From Campylobacterales bacterium (lineage in GTDB: Bacteria; Campylobacterota; Campylobacteria; Campylobacterales; Sulfurimonadaceae), in the NCBI GenBank assembly GCA_026390165.1, contig JAPLGM010000017.1:1-64000 (forward strand): DNA of 64,000 bases, read 5' to 3'. The position numbers and the translations under genes were made by a program. Each line of letters starts with the position of its first letter. The first letter of the stretch is position 1. Shown here in pieces: positions 1-8,804 of the stretch. The notes under the pieces are model-generated. The model did no database searches, was not told the origin of the DNA, and was given only the letters and a program-made list of their open reading frames with translations.

Positions 1-138
1 AGACGATTTCCCACCGCTAAATCGCGTCGGAATTTTTAGCGTTTCTTCCGAATACTCACCGTTGAGCCTTCCGAATCATTTCCGTCGCACCTTCCGAATG
101 TTCACCGACGCGCTTTCCGGATGTTTCCGACGTCAGCA
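1..138. mobile_element. Terminal end of an IS21-like insertion sequence (rest lies left of the window)
   Basis: Four copies of a TTCCGAAT/TTCCGGAT core start at 46, 69, 92 and 115, an exact 23-base period, and flanking bases such as CACCG and TTCCGTCG also recur. Read on the minus strand the end starts TGCTGACGTCGGAAAC. Multiple short direct repeats inside each terminus and TG...CA tips are known for the IS21 family. The tip lies at about 135-138, where the recombinase reading frame stops looking native. The transposase genes (istA/istB) would lie outside the window, so the family call rests on the terminus only. Confidence 0.6.
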
Positions 139-722
139 GTAAGGAAGCGTTCACGCGCATTATCAACTTTTAGACCATCTATAGCACTTGCAGGGTTAAT
201 GCCATTGTAGACTTGTTTTTTTATTGCATGTTTGAATATTGTAGCAACCATAAAGACAAGATGGTTAACGGTTCGCGGGGCAAAGTATTTCATGTAATTT
301 CGTTGCATGTCGCCAATGTGATCAATTGTAACATTTTCAAGTCGTTTGCTTCCAATAATAGGCTTTATATGATTCTCATAGCGTTTACGTTCCTTTTCAA
401 CATCTTTAGCTAAGTGTTTATCTTTGAAATAAAGCTCTGCAATATCATCGAGAGTAAGAGTAGGGCGTTCTCGTGCAATATGTGGTAGTTCTTCACCAAG
501 ACGGATTTTAGTAACAATTTCATCACGTTTTTGTTTGCAGTATTGCTCACGAATACCTTCGGAATATTTGCCTATAGTTTTCAGACGTTCTTTTCCATCT
601 TCATCAAGATAACGGATTCCATAGATCTTATCGACAACTTTATTTGAATCCGATATAATCTCTTTATAAAAGACACCTGCGGTGCGAGTTTGTATTCGTT
701 TAGACGAGGTTTTGCTCTTCAT
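102..722 (-). pseudogene. Truncated tyrosine recombinase (phage/island integrase), C-terminal catalytic domain lost
   Basis: Residues 1-194 resemble the N-terminal half of phage-type integrases: a beta-rich arm-type DNA-binding part (KIYGIRYLDEDGKERLKTIG) and then an SAM-like core-binding domain (TLDDIAELYFKDK...APRTVNHLVFMVATIFKHA). Just after the conserved ARERFLT stretch, where the catalytic domain with the R-H-R-H-Y residues should begin, the frame runs into the IS21-like terminus and ends about 12 residues later. Full-length relatives are about 350-400 residues, so this copy cannot recombine. It marks the edge of an old genomic island. Start ATG at 722; no strong ribosome site is visible. 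Confidence 0.8.
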
Positions 723-742
723 GTTTTTTTAAGTCCTTTTAT

Positions 743-766
743 CGGACTCAAATTAGATTGAGTCCG
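743..766. repeat. Perfect inverted repeat upstream of the integrase remnant
   Basis: CGGACTCAA-ATTAGA-TTGAGTCCG has 9-base perfect arms. Further AGTCC copies occur at 732-736 and 772-777. The position just outside the integrase start fits either an operator for the integrase or arm/core sites of an attachment region. The role is inferred; only the repeat itself is seen. Confidence 0.5.
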
Positions 767-834
767 TTCTTAGTCCGATAGATATGTAAAAATTCGATTA
801 AATTAGACTAGATATGAAGATATTGTATCAAATA

Positions 835-857
835 AAAAGCCCTAAAGTAAGGGTTTT
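835..857 (+). terminator. Weak hairpin with T-run, possible terminator or island-edge relic
   Basis: AAAAGCCCT-AAAGTA-AGGGTTTT folds into a short stem followed by four T. No plus-strand gene precedes it in the window, so it may have ended a gene removed by the island insertion. Confidence 0.3.
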
Positions 858-891
858 GAGTAGATTTTAATAAATTTAAGGAGTAATTAAA

Positions 892-1323
892 ATGGAATGT
901 GAATTTCCCACGGTTAATGCCAATAATGATGAAATCCGATCAATTTTAAATGATATTAAGACAATTGCTGTTTTGGGCTTGTCTCCAGATCCTACCAAAG
1001 ACAGTTACCGTGTTGCCCAGTATCTTCACAATGCGGGATACACAATTATCCCTGTCTATCCCAAAGAGGAGACGATTTTAGGTCAAAAAGTGTACCGGTC
1101 ACTCGAAGAGATCCCTTTTCCAGTTGATATGGTTAATATATTTCGAAAGTCTGATGCCCTCAACGCAATTGCTGATGCGTGTATAAAGCGTGGTGATATA
1201 AAAGTTTTTTGGGCACAAAAAGGGATTGTTAATAATGAAGCAGCGCAACGTGTACGTAACGCTGGGATGAGAGTGGTTCAAAATCATTGTAGTATGGTCG
1301 AGCATCGACGTTTTTACAGTTAA
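892..1323 (+). CDS. CoA-binding domain protein (YccU type)
   Basis: A 143-residue single-domain protein with the Rossmann-type CoA-binding fold: VLGLSPDPTKDS at residues 27-38 is the nucleotide-binding loop, followed by IIPVYPKEETILGQKVYRSLEEIP, typical of the CoA_binding_2 family. Length matches the family. The substrate is not known for this family; CoA binding is inferred from homology to succinyl-CoA synthetase alpha. The start is supported by AAGGAG nine bases before ATG. It lies 9 bases before ilvA and probably shares its transcript. It is the first intact core gene beside the island edge. Confidence 0.85.
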   Translation: MECEFPTVNANNDEIRSILNDIKTIAVLGLSPDPTKDSYRVAQYLHNAGYTIIPVYPKEETILGQKVYRSLEEIPFPVDMVNIFRKSDALNAIADACIKRGDIKVFWAQKGIVNNEAAQRVRNAGMRVVQNHCSMVEHRRFYS

Positions 1324-1332
1324 AGGGAAGAA

Positions 1333-2544
1333 TTGATCGATTTAGAGACAATAAAACGCGCACATAAACGGATCGAAGGAGTTGTTGTAAATACCCCTTT
1401 TTCGTATGCCCCACGGCTGAGTGAAGAGTGTGGATGTGAAATTTATCTTAAAAAAGAAAATTTACAAGTGACGGGTGCCTTTAAAATACGGGGCGCCTAC
1501 AATAAAATCGCGACACTTACTGCAGCTGAGCGTGCATGCGGAGTTATAGCAGCAAGTGCCGGGAACCATGCGCAGGGTGTGGCTATGGCAGCACAAATGT
1601 TTGGAATTAGTGCTTTGATAGTCATGCCTGAATCGACACCACTAACTAAAATTAATGGTGTTCGCTATTACGGAGCCGAGGTTATTTTATCGGGTGGTAA
1701 TTACGATGAAGCTTACGCGTATGCCAGCCAGTTCGGTCAAAAAGAGAATATGGTGTTTGTCCATCCCTTTGCTGATGAAGCGGTGATGGCTGGGCAGGGG
1801 ACAATTGGCCTTGAGATGTTAGATGCGATGGCTGATTTGGATGCTGTTATTGTCCCAGTAGGGGGTGGAGGTCTTATCTCGGGGATTGCATCCGCTATAA
1901 AGCAGATTTCGCCCCATATTGACGTGATTGGAGTGAGTGCATTGGGAGCTCCAGCGATGAAAAACTCGTTTGAAGCAAAAAATGCGATTGATACCCTAAG
2001 TGTTCGAACCATAGCTGATGGGATTGCCGTACGTGACACTTCTCCTTTGACGCTTGCTCATATTCTGGAATCTGTTGATCACTTTATTGGTGTGGATGAG
2101 GAAGAGATTGCGAATGCAGTTTTGTTCTTGTTAGAGCGTCAAAAGCTCGTCGTTGAAGGGGCAGGATCCGTTGGTGTTGCGGCACTGCTTCACCATAAAC
2201 TTCCCTATCTTACAGGGAAGAAAGTAGGGGTTGTCCTTAGTGGCGGGAATATGGATGTGACCTTATTGTCTATTATTATTGAAAAAGGGTTGATTAAATC
2301 GGGAAGAAAGATGAAACTTACCGTCACACTCATCGATAAACCAGGGGCCTTGATGCAATTGACGCGTATGCTGCAAGAACTAAATGCCAATATTGTCCAT
2401 ATCGAGTACGATCGCACCTCAACGTCACTGGCGTATGGCGATGCCAATGTCCGTATCCATTTAGAGACCAAGGGTGAAGAGCATCAAGCCAAGATCCGTT
2501 CCCTATTGCATGAACATCGCTATTTAAGTAGCGAAGAGGATTAA
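1333..2544 (+). CDS. ilvA: Threonine ammonia-lyase (threonine dehydratase)
   Basis: PLP enzyme that converts threonine to 2-oxobutanoate and ammonia, the entry step to isoleucine. Residues 1-320 are the fold type II PLP domain: the Schiff-base lysine sits in AFKIRGAYNK (K51), SAGNHAQG binds the substrate carboxylate and VPVGGGGLISG the PLP phosphate. Residues 328-403 form one ACT domain (KLTVTLIDKPGALMQL). At 403 residues it is the short form, lacking the doubled regulatory domain of E. coli IlvA. The start is TTG at 1333 with AAGGGAAG immediately upstream; no in-frame ATG gives a complete N terminus. ilvB and ilvN follow 3 kb downstream. Confidence 0.92.
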   Translation: MIDLETIKRAHKRIEGVVVNTPFSYAPRLSEECGCEIYLKKENLQVTGAFKIRGAYNKIATLTAAERACGVIAASAGNHAQGVAMAAQMFGISALIVMPESTPLTKINGVRYYGAEVILSGGNYDEAYAYASQFGQKENMVFVHPFADEAVMAGQGTIGLEMLDAMADLDAVIVPVGGGGLISGIASAIKQISPHIDVIGVSALGAPAMKNSFEAKNAIDTLSVRTIADGIAVRDTSPLTLAHILESVDHFIGVDEEEIANAVLFLLERQKLVVEGAGSVGVAALLHHKLPYLTGKKVGVVLSGGNMDVTLLSIIIEKGLIKSGRKMKLTVTLIDKPGALMQLTRMLQELNANIVHIEYDRTSTSLAYGDANVRIHLETKGEEHQAKIRSLLHEHRYLSSEED

Positions 2545-2559
2545 GGGAAAAGTGTACAG

Positions 2560-4692
2560 ATGGAAATTTTGAAATCACTTAATATTAAATTTCCTATTAT
2601 CCATTTGAAAATGCTTGAAAATGGTTCGCTTGCTATTATTGATGCACATACTACTGTCCGAATTCTTTCGATGGATGATTATAAGGTTGTGGGGGGATTT
2701 AAAAGTAATATTTTGCATGAGCGTCTTTTAGGATGTGTAGCAGATATTTCGTTTAAGGGGGATTTTACGATTTCGATTATCCCAAAAAGTAATCAAGCAG
2801 CTTTGTTTAGTGTTGCCAAAAAAGAACTTTTATATAAGGTTGGACGGCATCAAGGGGAGGTAGAGAGCGTTGCTATTGATCCCAATAGCCGTTATTGTGT
2901 TACGTGCGGACAAGATGGGAAAGTTTTTGTATGGGTGATTAAAACGGCTCGTTTGGCCTTTACGATGCCTCCTCATGCAGACTTTGTCACTTCGGTTGCC
3001 TTTAATGAGAAAGGGCAATGGGTCGCAACGGGAAGTTTTGATCGCAGTATTAATCTTCTTAATCTTGCGACCATGAAACAACCCCTTAAACTTAAAGGGC
3101 ATACTAGTGTTATTGTCAAGATGCTCTTTCTCCCCGAAGCTCGATTACTCTCTGCTGATAAAGAGGGGAGTCTCATTATCTGGGATATTAAAAGTGGAAA
3201 AATACTCAAGCGTCCTGAAAAAATGAGCGATGATATTAGTGCCATGTGTATCAGTGACGATAAGCAGTTTGTATTTGTGGGGACTAAGCTAGGGTATATT
3301 GGTCTTTACGATATGCAGACGATGGAGTTGGTTCGACAGCGGTACATTAAAGAGAGTGAAGAGATTACTTCGCTCGCATTTATCAAACATGGTTCTCGTC
3401 TTGCCGTAGGAACGGCTCATGGAAATGTCCATTTTTACTCACTTTTGGGTGATCAAGAAGCCTATATGACCCTTTTACGCAGTCGACAATACAAAGAATT
3501 TTATGCTATTTTAGAAGAAAATCCCATATTACAGTATTCAAAAATGTATGATTTGGTTGAAAAAATATGGGAAGATACGTTAATGAGGGTTAAACTGTAT
3601 CTTGAAAAAGGGGAGAAAGAGAAAGGGAAAGAGCTTCTTAATACTTTCTCAGGGATTCCTAAAAAAAATGCATTTATACTTCAAATGATTCGTGATTATG
3701 AAAAGTATTCCCAATTTAAAACCTACATAGAAGAGGGGCGTTTCCCTTTGGCCTACTCTATGGTAAAACAATACACAACCTTCAAAGATTCAGAACCCTA
3801 CCGGAAAATGGAATCGCGCTGGAGAAAACTTTTTGCTAAGGCGCAAGAAGTTATTGTAGAAGCTAATGGAGAGGAGAAAGCACGAACATTGCTAGCTTCA
3901 TATCGGGGAATATCGGAAAAAACTCTCCTGATTCAGCAACTTTTTGCAGAAAAACGTTTGTATGAATATTTTAAAAAAGTTATTGCAGCGCGTGATTTTG
4001 TCAAATTTTTCGATTTAACTCGAAACCACCCTTTCCTAAAAGAGTTTTCTGAATATACAACTGTCATGGAATATGCGGATAAATTGTATATACAAGCTTT
4101 GAAGGCATATCAAGAGGGGGATACTTCTATTGCAAAGAAGGCATCTGAAATACTAATCTACTTCCCTGATTATAGCGTGGAAGCTCATCAGATGTTGGAT
4201 ACCATTAAAGTGAAGCATCTTTTCTTGGACTCAGTCAATTCAAATAATATGTTGAATGCTTTTTCTTATTTGAGTTCGTATCCATTACTGTATGAAACAC
4301 CTGAAGCGCAAGAGCTTGAAAATCAGTGGAATGAACTGCTGGATGTTGCGTTACGATACGCCGCTAAGGGATCAAGTGCAGAGTTACAAAAATATTTTCA
4401 ATATTATTTACCAATCACAGCTAAATACTCAGCGATAGGGGCTGTTTTTGCTCAATGTTATGCCGTGCAGCTTGAGCAAAAGTTTCGGGCTAATACTTCC
4501 CAGAATGAATTGGAAAATGGGATTAAGAATTATGTAGGACTCTTTGGAACTGATGATTATATCCGCTACTTTTTTTCGCTTTATACGAAAAAATACACAA
4601 CAACGATGGAGTTGTCCGAGTTAAAGCAAGGTTCCTTAGAATCATGGAGTCCCTATATGATCATCAACGATATAACGGCTAAAAAAATATGA
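2560..4692 (+). CDS. WD40-repeat protein with long alpha-helical C-terminal region, role unknown
   Basis: 710 residues, no signal peptide, so probably cytoplasmic. Residues 1 to about 300 carry WD40-like blades, seen in GQDGKVFVWVIKTARL, TGSFDRSINLLNLATMKQPLKLKGH and ADKEGSLIIWDIKSGKIL. Residues 300-710 are helical, rich in K/E, with repeated short helix pairs that resemble TPR-like solenoids (LEKGEKEKGKELLNTF, AYQEGDTSIAKKASEILIYFPDYS). Such proteins act as scaffolds. It starts 15 bases after ilvA and overlaps the ppx start by 4 bases, so it is cotranscribed with both. No function can be given from sequence. Confidence 0.75.
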   Translation: MEILKSLNIKFPIIHLKMLENGSLAIIDAHTTVRILSMDDYKVVGGFKSNILHERLLGCVADISFKGDFTISIIPKSNQAALFSVAKKELLYKVGRHQGEVESVAIDPNSRYCVTCGQDGKVFVWVIKTARLAFTMPPHADFVTSVAFNEKGQWVATGSFDRSINLLNLATMKQPLKLKGHTSVIVKMLFLPEARLLSADKEGSLIIWDIKSGKILKRPEKMSDDISAMCISDDKQFVFVGTKLGYIGLYDMQTMELVRQRYIKESEEITSLAFIKHGSRLAVGTAHGNVHFYSLLGDQEAYMTLLRSRQYKEFYAILEENPILQYSKMYDLVEKIWEDTLMRVKLYLEKGEKEKGKELLNTFSGIPKKNAFILQMIRDYEKYSQFKTYIEEGRFPLAYSMVKQYTTFKDSEPYRKMESRWRKLFAKAQEVIVEANGEEKARTLLASYRGISEKTLLIQQLFAEKRLYEYFKKVIAARDFVKFFDLTRNHPFLKEFSEYTTVMEYADKLYIQALKAYQEGDTSIAKKASEILIYFPDYSVEAHQMLDTIKVKHLFLDSVNSNNMLNAFSYLSSYPLLYETPEAQELENQWNELLDVALRYAAKGSSAELQKYFQYYLPITAKYSAIGAVFAQCYAVQLEQKFRANTSQNELENGIKNYVGLFGTDDYIRYFFSLYTKKYTTTMELSELKQGSLESWSPYMIINDITAKKI

Positions 4693-5600
4693 TTGCTATC
4701 GATTTAGGCTCTAATACAATCCGTTTTATTGAATATGACGGTCAAAAATGGGGAAAGAGTTTTGAAAAGATTGTCCGTACAGCGGAGGGGTTAAATCATT
4801 CGGGAAAAATAGGTGATCCAGCCGTGGAGCGAATTCTTGCTGCGATTGACGAGGCAAAAACTATTTTCGATTTACCCTCGCATGAGGTGGTTGCCATTAC
4901 AACGGCAGCGATGCGTATGGCACGTAATTCAGAAATTATACGTCAAAAAATAGAGGCAAGAACAGGGATACTCTTCCGTTTAATTGAGGGGGAAGAAGAG
5001 GCTTTTTTGACACTCAAAGCGGTTGTGAATCGTCTTCATCACCTTAATATACCCTCTGATGATTTTATTCTTGTTGATATTGGTGGTGGCTCAACAGAAA
5101 TTATTGTGGTTTCAGGAGGGTACTCTCAAGCAAAAAGTTTTCCATTAGGGATTGTGACACTGAGCGAAAAGTCTTATACTACTGACATTTTGGAAAGTGA
5201 ATTGAATGTTTATCACGAAAGTATTGCCAGTTATATCGAAAGCTTGGCATTAATATCACCCCCTAAAACGTTGGTTATGACGGCAGGAACTCCTACTACG
5301 ATGGTGGCGTATCGGATGGGTATGAGTTACGCTTCGTATGATACGACTAAAATCAACGGTTCTATTTTGATGCGACACGATTGCCCTCATATATTGAATG
5401 AACTGATGAAGATGGATGAGAAGAGACGCGCTTATTATGTCGGAGTGGGGAGAGAGAGGCTCATAACCACAGGTATTCGTATTGTTGAGATGCTCTTTGA
5501 GGTGCTAAATTATGACTCTGCTATTATTATTGATGACGGATTACGCGAGGGGGTAGCACTGGATTATTATTCCAAGGGCTACATTCAATATTTAACGTAA
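4689..5600 (+). CDS. Ppx/GppA family phosphatase (exopolyphosphatase or pppGpp phosphatase)
   Basis: ASKHA-fold phosphatase of 303 residues. DLGSNTIRF (residues 5-13) is phosphate-binding loop 1, ITTAAMRMARN (70-80) and GEEEAFLTLKA (101-111) are typical for Ppx/GppA, and DIGGGSTEI (130-138) is phosphate loop 2. It lacks the C-terminal HD-like domain of long E. coli Ppx, so it is the short form common in Campylobacterota. It would hydrolyse polyphosphate or pppGpp; sequence alone does not separate the two. It overlaps the WD40 gene by ATGA, implying translational coupling. Confidence 0.88.
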   Translation: MIAIDLGSNTIRFIEYDGQKWGKSFEKIVRTAEGLNHSGKIGDPAVERILAAIDEAKTIFDLPSHEVVAITTAAMRMARNSEIIRQKIEARTGILFRLIEGEEEAFLTLKAVVNRLHHLNIPSDDFILVDIGGGSTEIIVVSGGYSQAKSFPLGIVTLSEKSYTTDILESELNVYHESIASYIESLALISPPKTLVMTAGTPTTMVAYRMGMSYASYDTTKINGSILMRHDCPHILNELMKMDEKRRAYYVGVGRERLITTGIRIVEMLFEVLNYDSAIIIDDGLREGVALDYYSKGYIQYLT

Positions 5601-5618
5601 TTTATAGCTATATTTTTC

Positions 5619-5624
5619 TATAAT
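5619..5624 (+). promoter_or_regulatory. -10 box for the ilvB-ilvN-lpxD unit
   Basis: A perfect TATAAT lies 51 bases before the ilvB ATG in the 74-base gap after ppx, in an AT-rich tract without a clear -35 box, as usual for sigma-70 promoters of this phylum. Confidence 0.55.
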
Positions 5625-5674
5625 ACGGCCAATTATAGCACTTTTTATATATATTTTAGGCAAAGGGAGACAAC

Positions 5675-7369
5675 ATGCAAATCAGCGGTGCGCAAATGGT
5701 TATCGAAGCACTCGCGGCTGAAGAGGTCGAAGTGGTGTTTGGTTACCCAGGCGGTGCGATCATGAACGTCTATGATGAAATTTACAAACAAAATGCTTTT
5801 CAGCATATTTTGACACGTCATGAGCAAGCAGCAGTTCATGCAGCCGAAGGGTACGCAAAAACTTCTGGCAAAGTTGGGGTTGCGATGATTACTTCAGGTC
5901 CTGGATTTACCAATGCAATTACGGGGATTGCCGATGCCTATATGGATTCTATCCCCCTTGTGGTTATCAGTGGGCAGGTTCCTATGTCTCTTATCGGTAC
6001 CGATGCATTCCAAGAAGTGGATGCCGTAGGGATAAGTCGCTCATGTACGAAGCACAATTATCTTGTTACCCATGCAAGTGATCTTCCCCGTATTTTAAAA
6101 GAGGCATTTTATCTGGCACGTACAGGTCGCCCAGGTCCTGTTCATGTTGATATTCCCAAAGATGTTACGGCACAAATCGCGACGTTTGATTATTCTAAAG
6201 AGGTCGATCTAGAAACGTATAAACCTACCGTTAAAGGGAATATGCGTCAGATTAAAAAAGCGGTTGAGGCGATTGCAAGTGCAAAACGTCCCCTTTTGTA
6301 TCTTGGGGGCGGGGTGGTAAGCTCAGGTGCATCGGATCTTGTACGCCAATTTTCGACTATGACGCAAATCCCAGCAGTTGAGACCTTTATGGCACGAGGA
6401 ACACTGCATCATGCTGATCCGTTACTGATTTCTATGTTGGGGATGCACGGATCGTATGCAGCGAATATGGCCATGTCCGAAACCGATTTAGTTATCGCTT
6501 TGGGAGCCCGTTTTGATGACCGTGTAACGGGTAAACTTTCTGAATTTGCCAAAAATGCGCAAATTATCCATGTCGATATTGATCCTGCAAGTGTTTCAAA
6601 ACTGGTTAATGCCCATTTCCCCATCGTAGGTGATGTTAAAAATGTTTTAGAAGCAATGATCCCTTTAGCCGCAGAGCAAGTCGATCCATTACGTCATCAA
6701 TTGTGGCTCAAAACGATTGCTAATTTTAATAAATTACACCCTTTGAGCTATAAAGAGGAGGGAGATCGTCTAAAACCACAATGGGTTGTGCAACGTATTG
6801 GTGAGTTGCTTGGGGATGATGCCAATATCTCCACGGATGTAGGGCAACACCAGATGTGGACAGCCCAATTTTATCCTTTTAGCCGTCCTCGTCAATGGAG
6901 CAGTTCAGGTGGATTGGGGACAATGGGGTATGGTTTTCCAGCCGCTATTGGAACTAAGCGTGCTGATATGAATCGAGTGAGTATCAACATTACAGGGGAT
7001 GGCTCCATTTTGATGAACATTCAAGAGTTAATGACAGCGGTTGAATATAAGCTCCCCGTTATTAATGTTATCTTGAATAATAATTTTCTAGGGATGGTGC
7101 GTCAATGGCAAACAATGTTTTACGATAAGCGTCACTCAGAAACCGATCTCTCTATTCAGCCCGATTTCGTGAAACTCTCAGAGAGTTTCGGGGGTATTGG
7201 ATACCGTGTCACGACGAAAGAAGAATTCGATGCAGCTCTTAAAGATGCTGTAGAGAAAAATGTGGTAGCGATTATTGATGTTGTTGTTGCCCGCTTTGAA
7301 AATGTTTTACCGATGGTTCCAGCCGGTGGATCGCTCTTTAATATGATGTTAGAATACAAGGATAAATAA
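5675..7369 (+). CDS. ilvB: Acetolactate synthase, large catalytic subunit
   Basis: TPP-dependent enzyme that joins two pyruvates to acetolactate, or pyruvate and 2-oxobutanoate to acetohydroxybutyrate, for valine/leucine/isoleucine. At 564 residues it has the usual length. E50 in LTRHEQAAVHAAEGYAK is the TPP-activating glutamate; the FAD-binding middle domain has GARFDDRVTGKL; GDGSILMNIQELMTAVE plus NNNFLGMVRQWQ form the C-terminal TPP/Mg site. AAAGGGAGA gives a good ribosome site. Its stop overlaps the ATG of the regulatory subunit gene (TAATG). Confidence 0.97.
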   Translation: MQISGAQMVIEALAAEEVEVVFGYPGGAIMNVYDEIYKQNAFQHILTRHEQAAVHAAEGYAKTSGKVGVAMITSGPGFTNAITGIADAYMDSIPLVVISGQVPMSLIGTDAFQEVDAVGISRSCTKHNYLVTHASDLPRILKEAFYLARTGRPGPVHVDIPKDVTAQIATFDYSKEVDLETYKPTVKGNMRQIKKAVEAIASAKRPLLYLGGGVVSSGASDLVRQFSTMTQIPAVETFMARGTLHHADPLLISMLGMHGSYAANMAMSETDLVIALGARFDDRVTGKLSEFAKNAQIIHVDIDPASVSKLVNAHFPIVGDVKNVLEAMIPLAAEQVDPLRHQLWLKTIANFNKLHPLSYKEEGDRLKPQWVVQRIGELLGDDANISTDVGQHQMWTAQFYPFSRPRQWSSSGGLGTMGYGFPAAIGTKRADMNRVSINITGDGSILMNIQELMTAVEYKLPVINVILNNNFLGMVRQWQTMFYDKRHSETDLSIQPDFVKLSESFGGIGYRVTTKEEFDAALKDAVEKNVVAIIDVVVARFENVLPMVPAGGSLFNMMLEYKDK

Positions 7370-7839
7370 TGGAGCAAGCACGACGCGTTATTTCCGTTAT
7401 CGTTTTAAACGAGGCAAGTGCCCTTTCTCGTATCGTGGGCCTTTTCTCAGGTCGAGGATACAATATTGAATCACTCACGGTTGCCCCTATTCCGGAATCA
7501 AAATATTCACGAATTACCATCGTCACAGCGGGATCTATAAAGGTGGTTGAACAGATTATCAAGCAGTTACATAAACTTATCCCTGTTTTAAGAGTCTATG
7601 AGCATGCGGATTTGGTCGAAAAAGAGATGGCAATGGTAAAAATCCCTCTCAATGAATCGTTGGGTGACATAGAGGCGTTAGCTCATGCCTACAATGGTAA
7701 AATTGTCAATGTTAGTAGTGATACGATGATTGTGATGGTTGCCGATGAGCCAATGAGAGTAGGGCATTTTCTCGAAGCAATTAAACGGTTCCACCCTAAA
7801 GAGATTGTCCGAAGCGGTTCCGTCGCACTGGAGCGTTAA
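7369..7839 (+). CDS. ilvN: Acetolactate synthase, small regulatory subunit
   Basis: 156 residues with an N-terminal ACT domain (ISVIVLNEASALSRIVGLFSGRGYNIESLTV) and the C-terminal dimer domain (HAYNGKIVNVSSDTMIVMV) of IlvH/IlvN. It binds valine and sets feedback inhibition and full activity of the large subunit. Its ATG overlaps the ilvB stop. lpxD begins directly after its stop, so the three genes form one operon. The symbol ilvH would be equally suitable for this length. Confidence 0.95.
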   Translation: MEQARRVISVIVLNEASALSRIVGLFSGRGYNIESLTVAPIPESKYSRITIVTAGSIKVVEQIIKQLHKLIPVLRVYEHADLVEKEMAMVKIPLNESLGDIEALAHAYNGKIVNVSSDTMIVMVADEPMRVGHFLEAIKRFHPKEIVRSGSVALER

Positions 7840-8784
7840 ATGAGACTCAATGAGGTTGTTCAGTACTTAGCTCTTGATATGAGTGTATCTAGCACGGTTG
7901 AAATTAGTGGAATTAATACCCTTAAAGATGCTGTTGTAGGGGAGATCTCTTTTCTCTCCGATTCTAAATATGAAAAAGATTTAGAAAATACTCAGGCAAC
8001 CGCCGTTATTCTCCCCTCGGCAAAAGCATATCTACTTCCAAAAGAGTGCATCGCCCTTTGTAGTGATGAACCCTACTTGATGGTAGCGCATCTCTCTAAG
8101 TTTTTTTCAAAACCGATACAAAGTAGTAATGTTCCCCCCGTTATAGGGGAGAACTCAACCATTTATCCCACAGCACATATTGAAAATGGGGTACAGCTTG
8201 GATCAGGATGCACTATCATGAGCGGTGTCTATATTGGAACCGATGTCGTGATTGGCGATAATGTTACCCTCTATCCAAATGTAGCTATTTATCGTGACTG
8301 TATCATCGGAGACAATGTCATTATCCATGCGGGGAGTGTTATTGGAAGTGATGGTTTTGGGTACGCGCATACCAAGATAGGTGAACATATTAAGCTCTAC
8401 CAAAATGGAAATGTTATTATCGAAGAGAGTGTTGAACTAGGGGCTAATACAACAATTGATTGCGCCGTCTTTGGTTCAACGCAGATAAAGAGGGGCTCTA
8501 AAATTGACAATCTTGTCCAAATTGGGCATAACTGCATTGTAGGTGAGCACTGCATTCTAGTGTCTCAGTCGGGTCTTGCAGGTTCTACAACATTGGGTCG
8601 CAATGTTGTTATGGGGGGGCAAAGTGCTACCGCTGGCCATTTAAGTATTGCCCCCTTTACTACGCTTGCTGCCCGTTCAGGTGTTACAAAAAGTATCACT
8701 AAAGGGGGCGTCTATAGTGGCTTCCCTCTTATGGAACATAAATTATGGCTGAAGCTTCAAGCAAAACTGGCTAAAATATTATAA
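7840..8784 (+). CDS. lpxD: UDP-3-O-acylglucosamine N-acyltransferase
   Basis: Transfers a 3-hydroxyacyl chain from ACP to UDP-3-O-acyl-glucosamine, third step of lipid A synthesis, in the cytoplasm. 314 residues: an N-terminal uridine-binding domain to about residue 100, then left-handed beta-helix hexapeptide repeats ([40 protein letters not shown]). The catalytic histidine lies in [13 protein letters not shown] short C-terminal helix ends the protein. It starts directly after the ilvN stop, so amino acid and envelope genes share a transcript here. Confidence 0.95.
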   Translation: MRLNEVVQYLALDMSVSSTVEISGINTLKDAVVGEISFLSDSKYEKDLENTQATAVILPSAKAYLLPKECIALCSDEPYLMVAHLSKFFSKPIQSSNVPPVIGENSTIYPTAHIENGVQLGSGCTIMSGVYIGTDVVIGDNVTLYPNVAIYRDCIIGDNVIIHAGSVIGSDGFGYAHTKIGEHIKLYQNGNVIIEESVELGANTTIDCAVFGSTQIKRGSKIDNLVQIGHNCIVGEHCILVSQSGLAGSTTLGRNVVMGGQSATAGHLSIAPFTTLAARSGVTKSITKGGVYSGFPLMEHKLWLKLQAKLAKIL

Positions 8785-8785
8785 T
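8780..8785 (+). promoter_or_regulatory. Possible -10 box before the transglycosylase gene
   Basis: TATAAT overlaps the lpxD stop 20 bases before the next ATG. It is close to the start, so the transcript leader would be very short; it could also be chance in an AT-rich stretch. Confidence 0.3.
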
Positions 8786-8804
8786 AGTAATATAAGGAAA
8801 GCGT

